The notes beneath the pieces were generated by a model that saw only the letters and a program-made list of their open reading frames with translations, was not told the DNA's origin and did no database searches. Below are positions 1 through 13,500 of a stretch of 64,000 bases of DNA, one piece after another. Source of the DNA: Berberis thunbergii (taxonomy: Eukaryota > Streptophyta > Magnoliopsida > Ranunculales > Berberidaceae); the NCBI GenBank assembly GCA_003290165.1, contig QNQO01000815.1:62001-126000 (forward strand), read 5' to 3'. The position numbers and the translations under genes are program-made. Each line of letters begins with the position of its first letter. The stretch's first letter is position 1.

Positions 1-1352
1 CTTGATTTCAGGGTATCCTGCTTGTGCATAGTGTTGTCAAAATCAAATTTAGATATGGATACTCGTAATATGCTAACAGGTAATGGTAAATTTATGACCG
101 AATCGATAACGAATACAATTGCTTGCCTGTATCTCAACAAGCATAAAGGAATAAGCATAGGCAAAAGCGATGTTGCCAAGAGCTTGGAACCAGTTCGAGA
201 TCATGTCTATCTTAGGTACGTTCATTTCTACAATACCATATAAATTGGTCTCTACATGGTGCCCTCCTGCTGTATCAAGTTCCATATGAATTAGTATCGT
301 CAACACAAAACAAATTACAATACTTCTCTTATAAAAAAAAAATGTATTACCTTCTGAAACTTTGGCGATCGATAGGCCTAGACCAATGGAAGTATAAACA
401 TAAGACATGATAGCTGCAATCTTGGAGAGCCATGTGAGATCATGCAAGTTTGGTATTTGGCTCACAACGATTTCAATAATTGCGAATGCTATCATAAAGG
501 GATAATTAGATACAATGCACTTCGCATTCTGGCCTTGCTTGTGGAAACAATAAGCCCTCTTGACAGCCCTGATTACCAACAACAAATCAGAGTACTCAGG
601 AATTTATCGCAAAACTAAGAGATTTTGGCCAAAACATTCTATCAAAAGGAGATCAAAACGACTTACGCCATACTAATTGATCCAGTAACTGCATATCCAA
701 TTGAACCTCCTATAAGACCAGTATATTGAGCCACACCGCAAACTTTAACTTGACCGTCACCTGTACATAAAATAATGAAATTCCCATATTTTATAAGAAA
801 CAGTTGTTCCAAGTCAAGTCACTTCAAATTGCAATGAAACACACTTAAGAGTTATAAGTTATTTACCTAAGATAGATTTTACAGAATCCATATAAGTATA
901 ATTTCTGGTGCCTGTAACAGGATCAGGAGTTCGATAACAATCGGCGAGTAATGTCGATGTGAACCATGTGATCAAAGCGAAGCCGAGAAGTGCAATGATC
1001 CCAACAAGCCATCCTAACTGAGCAAAACACCATGCTAGTGATAGTACTCCAGAACCAATAACCACAGTTATTATGTGTGCACTTACACTCAACAAATTCC
1101 CTGTAATTAATCAAAACAAACACAATGAACTCACAAAACATTTCCATCCATCACTTAAATGTCAAAATAAATAACATAATTTGAAATTAAGAAGAAGTCA
1201 TATATACCTGTTCGTTTCGGACGACCATCATCGTCGAACTTGTCACTGTTCAGTACTGGATTACCATTCTCTATTGGAATTTCTACGCTTATTGGTGATC
1301 TTGCACTCATTTTCGGATCGTTTGCTATCACTATAACCACTTCAATACTCAT
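1..1352 (-). CDS. Amino acid permease (AAP family), 5' part, cut by the window edge
   Basis: Proton-coupled amino acid importer of the plant AAP (AAAP/ATF1) family, expected in the plasma membrane. Coding exons read on the minus strand: 1208-1352, 867-1100, 667-760, 351-568, 127-266 and 1-17 (continues outside). Phases join without a break to give about 277 residues before the last exon. Family landmarks: RTGN then SAHIITVVIGSGVLSLAW (first membrane span), the CYRTPDPVTGTRNYTYMD loop, QYTGLIGGSIGYAV, LTWLSKIAAIMSYVYTSIG, and FQALGNIAFAYAYSFMLVEIQ leading to DTLKS. At least five hydrophobic segments are visible. The start is the first ATG of the exon and gives the short acidic N terminus usual for the family. 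The junction 127/17 uses a GC donor instead of GT. The acceptor of exon 5 is a CAGCAG tandem, so starting at 269 would add one residue. Family assignment is firm; the subfamily member is not resolved. Confidence 0.9.
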
Positions 1353-2645
1353 AAAGTGTTATTTATATACTCATAATTTGTGAATTTGTCCTAAAAATAT
1401 GGTTAAATACATTATATGGGTAGATACATTATATGTTATTTCAGAATCAAAGTAAGTATATGAGCTGGGAATTTGATTCTGCTTGTTGGTTCTGAACCAG
1501 AAAGCTATAATAATATTTTCCATCTTTATTGGAAATCTTTTTCCTTTTTCGAAGATTAGTTCAAAAAAAAAGAAATTTTAATGATCTAAATGGAAGGTGT
1601 GGGTGCACAAAGTACACCAAATGCTGGAATAAACATGGAAAGGGGTAACACTTATGGATTAAAGCTTGGGCTTTGAATATAAACTGGGCCTAATCTAGGC
1701 AGACAGGGTAACCATTTTTGTTAGGGTTTTAAGCTATTTTACATTTTTACTCGTTCTCTTTCAAATACAACCACAAACATTAATTATAGAAAGGATATAA
1801 GTGTAAAGAGCTCCAACCCTAACAAAAAAAATGGTTGGTAACTCTGACTCTCTAGAATTTGGGAATTAACATATAATCAATTCGATGCTCAATTTTGACT
1901 AGCACATATACATTTACTTATACTAGAGTGTTGACACGGGTTCTATGTGTGCGAATATTCATTTTTTTTTTAAATTTTATTTCAATAATTTAATATTAAG
2001 AAAAAATTATAAATAAGTGCGTATGTTTAGTTTATAAATAAATAAGGGTTTCAAATAATCTACGTTAGGGGCTTAAGTATAATTACTCAATGTTTGAGAG
2101 ATGATGATTTTGATTGCAAATGTATAAAATGTGGAAGGCAAAATGAAAAATTCAAAAGTTAGATGTAAAGATATTTTTATAATTTTTAGATAATTGGAGA
2201 ATTCAAATAAATTATATATTGAATCTAAGTGTAATCAATATATGCTTATAGGAACTGATTTTGATGGAAAATCAAAAAATCAAATGTGAATGACTTTTTA
2301 TAATTTATAGGTAATTGAAATGCTTTATTTGTGAACAATTATGTGTTGATGTAACACACAACAATAAGACTTGTGTATTTATAGTAAAGAGAGATGTGAT
2401 GGTTTCCTAATTGAGCAATAATTTCTATTTTCCTCAAAGTGGAAAAACAATTATACGAAACTTAATTGTTGGTATATATTTGTGATTATATTTCTCCTAA
2501 ATCATTACTTTTTTTATTATAACAAAATATTAAATAAATGCATTGATCCAATATATCTAAAATGAGCCCTTTGTGGGAGCGACGGTAAAGGGCAAGATAT
2601 GGGTGTAAAATACCTAATCTCAAATGAAACAACATGAAAGGTTTT
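1353..2645. other. Upstream region of the permease gene, AT-rich, no gene seen
   Basis: AT-rich non-coding sequence that should include the permease promoter. A 25-bp inverted repeat around CCCTAACAAAAA (1709-1732 and 1815-1840) could form a hairpin with a loop of about 80 bases. No convincing ORF is present. Confidence 0.5.
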
Positions 2646-2780
2646 GCCAATGGTGTCATGGCCTAGTGGTTAAGATTGTGTGGGTTTGTCTCCTCATGTC
2701 CTAGCTTCAAATTTCACGTGCGATATGGTTACTTTCTAATGAGATTCTTAAAAATTCAACTCGCCTTCCAAAAAAAAAAC
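2646..2780 (+). mobile_element. tRNA-derived SINE copy
   Basis: Begins GCCAATGGTGTCATGGCCTAGTGG, with a pol III A-box-like stretch (TGGCCTAGTGGTTA) and a decayed B box (AGCTTCAAATTTC). It ends in an A-rich tract (2768-2779). It matches the copies at 50904-51078 (plus) and 40140-40255 (minus). It lacks the segment with the TAGGTC motif present in the other two, so it is a shorter or deleted copy. Confidence 0.7.
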
Positions 2781-2829
2781 ATGAGAAGTTTTATTTTAAC
2801 AATAACCTTTTCATCAATCAACACTTGTA

Positions 2830-2991
2830 TCAATTCAAACACGCATTGAGAATGGACCAGATCATGATACCAACAGGGATCACAGCTACGTAAAATAGGG
2901 AGGTAATGGTTCCGGACATCAAACCTCCCCAGCAATAGAATACGATGAGAATAAACCATGTCGCAAGAGCCAAACCCAAAGCTTCAGCCAT
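2830..2991 (-). CDS. Small hydrophobic membrane protein, 53 aa, unrecognised
   Basis: An uninterrupted 53-codon ORF starting MAEALGLALATWF and ending in NACLN with TGA. It is almost entirely hydrophobic, with two likely membrane spans (about residues 5-20 and 30-48) joined by a short WGGLMSGT turn, and only one acidic residue (E3). The first ATG is used and no longer in-frame start is seen. I do not recognise the family. The even hydrophobicity and a plausible start context argue for a real small protein, but no transcript evidence is available and no paralogue occurs in the window. A 67-residue ORF in another frame overlaps it and looks like a shadow. Confidence 0.5.
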   Translation of the reverse strand: MAEALGLALATWFILIVFYCWGGLMSGTITSLFYVAVIPVGIMIWSILNACLN

Positions 2992-3244
2992 GATATTTTA
3001 ACTGGAAGAGCTAGAGAGAGCTACGGCAATATTATGGAGAAGAAGAAGAGGAACTTTTTCATAATTAGATTGTTTATATGTATATATATTTGATTTCCTC
3101 AACTTTAATGCCAATTATATGTGATCAGAATATGATTTTATTATCAAATTCCCACAAGTGATTTACTAGGAAGATATTATCATGGAGGGTTATCGAGATT
3201 AACAATACATTTTACTAGGAGTATCAATGAATTAAAAAACTCTC

Positions 3245-3681
3245 AGGTGTGTTGGATTTTTGGAAAAAGTTTTCAATGAAAAACAAAGTTTTCTTTGGAT
3301 ATAAACTTCATGTAAAAAAAAAAAAAAATTTCAAAATTGCTTTCACTTGTTTGATTTCACCAAGGAAAAAAATCATTATTAGAGAGAACATTTCTATTTT
3401 ATAGAAGAGTTGTTGAGGAGAAGAGAGAAATTGTTCGACGAGACTTTGAATGTTCAGACATTAAGTCTTTTGAGAGATTGGTGAGTGAAAAAATCGAATA
3501 GAGAAAAGTTTTCCAAGAGGGAGCCTAAACACAATTTTCTCGCTTTAAGCGGGAAAACTTTTCACCGGGTGAATTTTTTTTTTCATTTTCCATGAAAAAT
3601 TCAAACGCGGAAAACTCAATTTTGAAAAAAAAAAAAAAAAAAATTCTTTTTCGATGAAGCACCCAAAAATCAACACACCCT
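3245..3681. mobile_element. Putative MITE with GGTGTGTTG terminal inverted repeats
   Basis: The left end reads GGTGTGTTGGATTTTTGG and the right end, reverse-complemented, GGGTGTGTTGATTTTTGGG, about 435 bp apart. The inner parts also echo each other in inverted form (runs of TTTTCCATGAAAAA type). No coding sequence. I see no convincing target site duplication, so the superfamily (hAT-like or other) is open. Confidence 0.5.
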
Positions 3682-4505
3682 AATGTAAATCAAAATAAAC
3701 AATAATAACTAATAAGCATGAATCTCATTTTCTCCCCCAACATTTCTACCCCAGATTTAGTCATTGATTTTTGGAAAATAGAGCAAATTAAGATAACATC
3801 AAGATCGATAAGAGTCGCATAATCTTCACATTAAGATTGAGGACATCTTACGGCAACAATATTTTTGGTTTAATTAGGTTGAAATCATATCTTAATTCTC
3901 TTGCCTTCCAACAGAATAATACAATTGCCACCACTGAAATCTGGGTAATTGTTGGACTGTGTTGCTAAAGGTTGCAGAAGCTTTGCTCTTTTATTCCCAG
4001 TCACTCCACACTATCACAATGATCACATTATAATTAGGGCCTAAAATGTGCACATCCATCTTCAGTAAAGTGCCTATCCTGTCTGAGAGACTTCATATTT
4101 TCACAAGCTATGGTGTTGTCCCTATAACAATTTCATCAAGTCAGGACTCATTCTACTGAATCCAAAATTCTTTGTTTGCTATACGAGGGCGAACGGGCCA
4201 GAAAATTCCACCTTAGTAGCACCTGGAGCTGGAAGTGTTCTCACCTATAACAAGCATATTATTTGTTTCTTAAGCAACTATATCTTCGCTGTTTACCTTT
4301 GTAGTAATCTCTCAGACTCAGTTCAAACTTCTGATTGTTGAACAAGAAGAGATTCATTATTGATGAATGATATAAGCACATAATCACAAAATTAAGGTTC
4401 TGCAACTAGTATACATAAGTCTTAACAACATAATAACTGATAATTAACAAAAAAGATACGGGGGGAGAGACACGGTGATATCGGAGAAACAAAAATTGTA
4501 CTCCC
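3682..4505. other. Intergenic sequence downstream of OEP80, no gene seen
   Basis: AT-rich sequence between the MITE-like element and the OEP80 stop codon. The part next to 4505 is expected to be the OEP80 3' UTR. No ORF with recognisable content. Confidence 0.4.
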
Positions 4506-7500
4506 TTAGTTCCGATGCCCAACGCCAAAATGAAATCTCCTTGCTTGTTTATCATTAAATGCATATTCCAGTCGCAGAGGTCCCAGAGGTGAGTCTACGT
4601 GTATACCAAGCCCGTATCCATATCCACTTCCAGGTTTTTGCCTTGCTCCAGCAGGGTCCCCTGATATGCACAATGAAAGGAATGTAAGAGAAAAAAAAAT
4701 GGAACAAACTACCTTCAATGGTAATATATATTGACTTGTGACAAATCCATTTGGCTTAGAAACTTTATCACAAAATCTGACTCAGTACCAATAAAGTAAT
4801 AGATATTAGGGCTTTTTTTAGTTTGATCCTCACTAATTTATATTCAATTGAGTTTAACCCTCATTTTAAACTTTAATTGAGTCTAACACCAAATCCGTTA
4901 AGTCAACCACTTGACTGTTCAATTTTGATTTAATGACTAATTTACCCACCCTAAACGCATGTGACTTGCATGTGCAAACTCAACAAAATACATCCAATGA
5001 CATTTTTTTATGTATATCTCGAGGTCATCCTCCTATTACCAAATTAAAGGAATAAAAAAAAAATCTTTACCCATCTTCTCCAGCTCTTTATTCTCTAGCA
5101 AAAATACCCTCCCCAATCTATCCACCCTTCTCCTCCTCACTTCTCTCTCTCCTCCCACCACACTCAAACACTGACTCACCTCCTCCATAATATCTACTCT
5201 CTATTACACCTTGGAAGAGAATCCAGAAGATTGAGCTCTTCAACAAACACCCATTTGTTTTTCCTTCCTTTTAACCAAACCAATATGAGGAGACACATTT
5301 CATGTTTGTCTCTCATCCCATTACCAACATTTCCATTTTTCTCTTCAAAACCCCTTTTTTCTTCACTCTCAAACCCATCAAACTATGAGCAATTGCTTGA
5401 AACTCGTGCTGTAAACAAGAACATGAGATTAGGCAAACTGATCAAAGTTAAAAGGGGTTGGAGGTGTACTCCACATGCGGGGATGTCCCCATTGCCAAAT
5501 CGGTTTTCGGTCAGGTTTCAAATCATAATCACTTACTGAATGCAATGATCAGGGATTATTTTGTAAATGGATTTTGTCAACAAGCATTGGATCCTGTTTT
5601 AAAGGAAAAAAAATGTTTGAAACCAAATTCTCATACTTTTTCTTGTGTTGAAGGTGTGTGCATTATTATCAAATTTACCGGAAGGTAAGGAGGTTTAGAA
5701 CATGGTTGGGGAATGTGGGTTGGGGTCGAATTTATTCATTTTGAATTCTCTCATTGCCTTGTTTGATAAATGTGGAAGTATAGGAGATGGTATTGTGGTG
5801 CTTCAAAGAATGCCTCAGAGGGATATTGTGTCCAGAATGAAGAGTTGGAGAGCAATGAGGAGAAGGGTAGACGGATTGAGGATGGTGTTTTTGCAGGAGA
5901 ATGAAGAGTTGGAAAAGATGGGTAAGATTTTAAGGTTTTTTTTATTCCTTTAATTTCGCAGTAGGAGAATGTCCTCGAGATTAATATAAAATATCTAAGT
6001 TGCATTTTGGTGTGTATTTTGTTGAGTTTGCACGTGCATTTGGATGGGTAAATTAGTCATTAAATCAAAATTAAACAATCAATGTCCTAATAGATTTGTT
6101 AGAAAATGAGGGTTAGACTTAAAATGAGAGCTAAACTCAATTGAAGATACACTAACTAGGGCCAAACTAAAAAAAACACTAGATATTACTTTTGGTCTTT
6201 GTCAAGATTTGCTTCTATGTTGTTTTGCTCATTTTAATAAACACAATGACATACCAGGCACCATTGGACCTGATCCAAGATCACTTCCGAAGTCGCCAAA
6301 AATCGCCCCTTCTACTGGCCCAAACTGAAAAAAAGAGTAAAACAAAGAATAAATTATAAAATTATGTAATAGAAGGATGAACGAGCTTGAGTGGGAAAAT
6401 ATATTGAAAATTTCTAGAGGTTTCATTGGAAAAAGCCATTAGATGATACTGAATACCACAAGCAGCCTCAAAGAAAAACCATTCAGGAATTACCAACAGG
6501 CAGCTGAGGAACTTACATGCCTACAAACAGGTACAGGTAAATCCTACACAAATGGATGTTCAGAATTTGACTTGGTTATCACTTATCAACCATGTGACAA
6601 GCTCCACTAATTTGATCAGATTAATGCACGAATCAAATACTTTGAACACTCACGCATGGCAAAAGTAACTTTAGCAATTACATAAAAATGATTAAAAAAA
6701 AGGGAAAAGCGGCTAATTTTAAACCAACAAGGTAGGGACAAGTACCCACCATGGGAAATGAAATTTCTCCACTACCCACCACATACGATCTACCAGATCC
6801 TACAGCACCTTCTTCGTAGCCTCTAACACTGTTAGTTCCACCAATGGCAAATGCTTCATGGGGAGAGAAATTACCCACCACATGACCACCCGACAAACTA
6901 CATGACAAGAAAATGAATGATTTAGCTCAACAAAGAATTGAATATAACATCTAATACAGACAGTTTTTCAATGTCAACAAATTACTGAATATGAACCAAA
7001 CAGATATTCATCTTTCCTAACACAGTCCTATTAAAGCTCTAAATATGATTCAGTTCTGACAATATATTTCATTCTTGAACTAGAAACAGATGGGAACTCC
7101 TACCTCACAAGAAGGCGAGCTGGACCAAGTTCCATGCCCTTCCTAGCACGTCCATTCACTCTGTTGAAGCAAAGCCACTCCGGCCAAACAGGAAGACCCT
7201 GTTCCATGTTTAGCACTAACTGCAGGAAGAAGGTGATGAGAGTTTACTGGTGCCTATTGCTACCCAAACATGTGCATCACATTATATCTAATCAACTAAC
7301 GATTTAAATAAAAAAAAATACCGACCATTGAAGAGCCATGATCACCAGAATCAGTGTAGACACTCTCAAGTTTGGCAAGTAGCATATCATCATGAGTATT
7401 ACCACTGAAAGAAGAAATGTAAATATAAATGAGAAGCTAAGCTTTTTTTTTTTTTTTTTTGTGATAAGCAAAGTAACACACCTTTAAAACAAACAATCTG

Positions 7501-10500
7501 AAGTGAACTAATGCTTGAGTTGAGGAGAGAGACATACCTCCCAGTAAGTGGGCTACTGTAGTAGTCCTTGATAAGAGGACTCCCTTTCTCATCACGAGCA
7601 CCAGCGCGCTGTTAGAAGTTCATATCAGTCTTCTTTTATGTTGGAAACTGTTTTTTTTCCTTTCTTTTTAACTCCAAAAGATACTATACACATGTGAATA
7701 CATACATAGGTTCATAAGATTCAACTTAACCGTTACAAGCAGTATATTTGTTTTTGTAAATTTTATGGCTTTGTTACTATATGTTGAAGTGATCAGTAAC
7801 ATTCAGACACATTTAGTAGAAGTTAATTAATGACGAACCAAAAGCAATGCGGTTGTACTTCTTGTAGAAGCATTAGTCCAACAAAAGGTAGGACAAAAAA
7901 ATTGTGTATTGTGTGTGTGTGTGAGTGTGGGTGGGTGGGGGGGGATATGAATTGCCTAATTCTTAAGTTCTTGGCAGGTAGGTATCAGCAAATCAGTTGA
8001 TGTGTGTACATGGTGTATTTACATGATTGCTTAATCTATTTAGACTTATATGTTCCCGAACTCATATTTTTGGACATTTTCCACATGGGGACCCAAATTA
8101 TTTCCAAACAAAATCCTAAAATGAAAATCAAGTTGTAAAAAGCTTATACATTTTCCTGGAATTACATTCCTTGTGTGAGTATTTATAAATGCCAAAAGAG
8201 AAACTTACTTTGACAGAAAATCCTACAACAAAATTGATTCGTTGATATAGCTGTTGAATCTAAGAGTGATTTTTGTCCCCTCACCAAATGGATAGTTCTC
8301 ATAGAAAATCAGTCAATTATGAAATTACTAATCCCATCAAAATGTGGTAGGCCAATTTGTATCAAATATTTTGTAAATTATCTCCTTAACATAGAGATTA
8401 TTCCCTAAAAAAATTAGACTTATTAAACATACTTAACCTTGTATTTTTCCATTCCAGTTTGCGGTTGTAAAGTTTTTCCAGTATACATTTTGTTTCTTAA
8501 TTTTAACCCTATTTTTAACGAGATATGAAGATTAAATTATCTCCTTAACATGGAGATTATTCCCTCAAAAGAAGTCATGAATTGTTTCAATAGATTTTCA
8601 TCCATCCATTAGGATATGAAGAATAGTAAAAATATTATTTGATAATTTTGATCTATGTAGTTCGTGGGAAGATTGAGTTTGCATAATGCCATTAATAGAC
8701 CTTAAGTTGTAGTCTTCATGTTGGACTAGAGCTTAACTCACGAGCCTTTTCCCCTTTTTCTTATGACAGAACTTTGGGTTATCTGGTATATAAGATACAT
8801 GGCACTCCTTCAACACTTGGCCAGCCTTAACAAGATATTTTCAGATTCTCTTAGGAACTCAAGGCATTTAAAAAGGAAACTGCATCACTTAAAACATGTA
8901 AGCATATTCTTTGCGGTTTCAGTGTTAAAAGGAAAAACTTCAACCATAATTCATTTACAGATTCCAGAGAACCATTGGATTCCATGTTGAAACAGGCAGG
9001 CACCAGTGGACATGAAGAATATGGAGTGGATGATTTCATTAGTACCTGATAAATAAGTCCAGCTGTTCCACTCCATTTTGGTCGGAGCGGTCGACTAAAT
9101 TCCATACCAGCAGTAACCCGGCCAATGGTAACGCTACTATAATCAGGTTGGTTTCCATGAACAAGGGTGCCAGGCGTTCTCGAGTTCTGACTTCAGGGAA
9201 ACAAAAGACAAGCTCTACAAGTTAGTACTCATTCTATCAAAGAAAATTGATGAGAAGCAGCACAACTTTAACGACCTGAACCATGATCGATCTAGACGTC
9301 CTCTTATCATCTCCTTCAATCCAAGGATCTGTATAGTTTATGCGGAAAATGGAATCAATTTGTCCTCTCTCCCATGAAACATTTAGCTTCTGGTTTCTTC
9401 CAAAAACATTCCTGTGAGAATATGCAAAGCTGCAAAGAACATCCAAAGAACGAAAAATAAAACAATTAAGTTGGAACAATAAAATTATCATGAAAAAGGA
9501 AAGGAACAAACACTTCTACAACCTTAACATAGCACCATTTCATAACTTTATGCCAAGTATAATCTCACTACTATGTTGAAAAACATTCAATAGTATGGTA
9601 AGGTATTTTTTTCTTGGACAATACAAACATCTGTCAAATGTGCTGTGCAGTGCAGTGGTTACTCAGTTAGTGCATTTGCAAGAGCACTGATTGCAAGTTG
9701 GGTCTCATTCGTAGAAGGCACATGACTTTTGTGATGATTCCCTTCGCATCAATAGTGCTTTTGAAATATCATCTTGTTTCTCTCAAAATATATCATATAA
9801 AATCAAACACCATAGCACATTTCCCATTTCTTTCCTAAAATACCTTTTAACTTTGCATGCTTCCACCCATTTGTGTTTGTTTTTCTTTAAGAGAACATGG
9901 TTTTTATTGGATCCCAAAACCATCAAATGCCTTTGGGATGGTTAGAACCCCTAGACTTAGTTATGGGGGACATTTGTGTTATTATTGCATTCTTCAGGGA
10001 CTCATATGTAATTATGGATAACTCTCTTATATAAATAGAAATGAGGTGAAACAATGAACATTACATCTCTTCTTTCTTTATCTCTATCTTCTCTTTTCTA
10101 CTTTTTCTTTTGCTAGGTCTAAATACTTGTTATTACTTTGAAAGTCTCTCAAAATTAAAGTGGTTCAGAGCATGGTGAGTAAAGCCCCGAGTATGTGAAG
10201 TTAAAATTCTACGGGAAGGTTGTGAAACCCTAGTGGGGTGTGAAAGGTTTGTGAAGCTTTCGAACGAGATGGTGTTTATCAAAAGCTTCCGAAGTTCTTG
10301 TTGCAATTTTTTTTTTTGTTATGCAAGTTCTCATGCTTTGATTTCTGGTGGGGGTTGTGCACGTTCATTAATTGTGTTGCTTTATCAGAGGAGGTGCTGA
10401 TTTCTGTGAGAGATATCTCTTGTGTGGGCTCATTATCTTTCATCTAGTAGCAGCTAATCAAGTGTTTGGTGAAATGTCAGTGGCAAATCAGGGAGAAGTG

Positions 10501-13500
10501 TTTCCTTTCCTAGTGTTGTGCCTAGTATAAGCCATAGCAATGATTTCCACCCAGGGTTGTGCATCACCATTGTTAAGTTAAATGAGACTAACTATCTAGA
10601 GTGGTCTCAATCATCTTGAATGTATGTCACTGGTCATGGGAAGATTAATCATATTGTAGGAACTATGGCATATCCAAAGCCAACAAACCCCTCATACGGA
10701 ACGTAGAAGGCATAGAATGCTATGGTCATGGCATGGTTATTGTACTGAATGAACCCTCAGATCAACAAGGCATTACTCTTCCTTAAGCCAACAAAAAAAG
10801 TATGGGATGTTGTTGCGGAGACGTGTTCTTCGACTAGTAACTTTGCTAGACTGTTTGAACTCCAGCAAGAGATTGCTAATCTCAAACAGAGAGACCTTTC
10901 ATTGGCTACTATTATCTCCTTGTGGAGTATATTATCACCTTGTGGAGACGTGGAGTAAATGGGAAGAGATTGATAATTACCAGGGCTATGCACCGGTGTG
11001 TGCCACAGATGTTGCAGGTTCCATGCTATGGTTGAGAGGAATCAAATTTATGAGTTCTTGGAAGGTCTGAATTCCACATATGAGCATGCTAGGATGCAAA
11101 TATTGGGGAGACCAACCTCTCTAAACCACGTGTTCTCTAAACCAAGCTGAGGATAGTAGGAAAAATGTAATGTGTCCTAAATCTGAGCTTTGAAGTGCCA
11201 CTACAAAAAGTTTCAATTACAGTGTAACCTTTTTTTCCCACAACTCCCAAGTTGAGGTTGATGTTTCTGATGCTCAACCTGATGCTGATGTTCCTACTGC
11301 CATCCGTAAGGCTGTTCATAGTTGTACAAAACACTCCATAGCTGATAGCTCATTCTGTTTCTTATGACACTTTGTCTCCTACATATTTCATTTTATATCT
11401 ATTTCATCTGTTTTTGTGCCTACTAATGTTTCCCAACATATCATTCAATTCCCTCAACTCTATCATATATGATACAGAAAAAGGGCCTGATAATAAGATT
11501 TTTTAGGGTGTTTATCTATTTTTAATGCTTAGAGAGTAGTAGTCGAAATTCCTTTTGTTGAAGATAGTACACATCTTTTTTCCACAAGGCAAGCTAGGAA
11601 TGAAGTGAACCCACCTTATATTTCGAAAAAAGAGAAAAAAAAAAAAAGGAACAAAGGGAGGACATACCTTGACCCTTAAACAAACGCAAAAAAAGTGTAT
11701 TAGCTTTCTTCTATGTAGGCCCTTGAACAAACAGAGGAAAGAAAGATAGTATACTTTTCTTCTTTAATGTTTCTTTCTTTGGGAGAGAAAAACATCTTGA
11801 AAGGTTTTTATGGTTTTCAAAAAAATCAACATATCTTTAAGTCCCTCGAACAAAATTTGGTTGTTCTTATAGCTTTATACACATTGTGAAGTGGAGGATC
11901 AAGTGAATAGTGCACTTCAATTCTTTATATTCATTTTAGAACGTGCCGCTTCAAGGTATGTAAGATAAACCAATTCTTTATATATATATATAATATTAAC
12001 TTGATTGTAAGCACTTTATGAAGAAAGATAAACCACTTTCTCTTTCTGCCTAGAGTTGATTATGCACTTGTGGAAAAAATAGAAGAAATTTCATTTATGG
12101 GGTTATAAAATTTACATATACATATTTCTACTTAAAGCGTATTTAATGATACAAAAAAATTAAGTTTATCTTACAATACACAAAACACACTCGAATCAAT
12201 ATGCCTAAAATGAAAACAAACTATATGCTATAGATCCCAAACCTGTGTTATTAAATTGGTGATTAAGCAACGATTAGTCTTCGATTAATAAAGTGTAATC
12301 AAAGTAGCGAAAGATTTCTTAATTAAATCGTACAAAAAATCTCAGATCAAGTAATAATAGATTTCTTGACGAATTACTGATTAATTGTTTTCCGGACTCA
12401 TAGATTAATCTGTCTCGCAATATGTTATAAATCAATTAGACAAATTTAACGAGTTTTTTTTTCTAACCCTAACCTCATCAATACCCTACTCACAGGCAAT
12501 ACCAAGAGTGTTTGAAGAGTACAGTGAAAAATAAAGAGCATATATATATACAACACTGTCCATATATCAAATTATTTCGTGGATTGGATTTCACTTGACT
12601 GTCGACGATTCTACTCGCGGTAGAAGTTTTGTATAAATGTACCACCGTGTCATTAAGTATTTTGATTTAAGTTAAGAGGTGGAATAGAATAACTCGGTTG
12701 AAGCGTAATAATCATGAGTCTATAATGCACTGTATGTCCCATAATGGGTCCCTTTCTTCTACCCTTTCCTGGGAGTCGATGACTATTTATAGCAAGTCCA
12801 GACCAATAGACTTGACCAACATAGCCCGGTTGACGCATCTGCAGGTTGCATGGCTTTCTCTTTTAGAGTGTACAAACTGCAAAATAAAATTTGTATCTCC
12901 AACGAAGAGGGAAGGGAACTACGTAAACTACTTACCCGCTAGAGCCGATACCAACTCGGCCGTCGTCAGCCAAGATGTGTCACTCTGACCAGAACTCATT
13001 GACGTTGTCCCAGATACACGTGTTCCTCACGAGTGCATGTGTTGATGAACACACGAGTCTTGGCGGGGATGTAGTAGTCGAGCAGCTGAGTCGGCCGGGT
13101 CGACTCGTGTGGGATGAGGAAGGGGCCCGCCGGGTGCATTTGGAAGGTTTCCCTAATGACACGTCGGAGGTAGTTGAGGTGGATCAGGTCAGACTTGGAG
13201 ACCATGCGCTCGGTGCCGACGACCGAGTCAAGTTTTTGTATATGGCGGAGGAATCATGCCCAATTTGTCAAAAAGAATGAAAAGATTGCAAACGGGGCTC
13301 AAAGTGGCATTTTGGGACAACCGGCACGTGTCCACTTGTGCACCTAATGCAGGCCTGTGTAGCTTTTATAGAATAAAAAAGCTTTCTTGTTATATTTATA
13401 AACAATAGTTTCAACCAAACTCTTTGCGTATTCGACATGGGCTTGAAAAATGACCTTAAACGCGTAAGAACTCAATGGGACTTTGCCCCCTATATATATA

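Noticed and set aside
9640..9770. A further SINE (segment with AGTGGTTACTCAGTTAGTGC)
   Set aside because: No acceptable B box, tail or target duplication.
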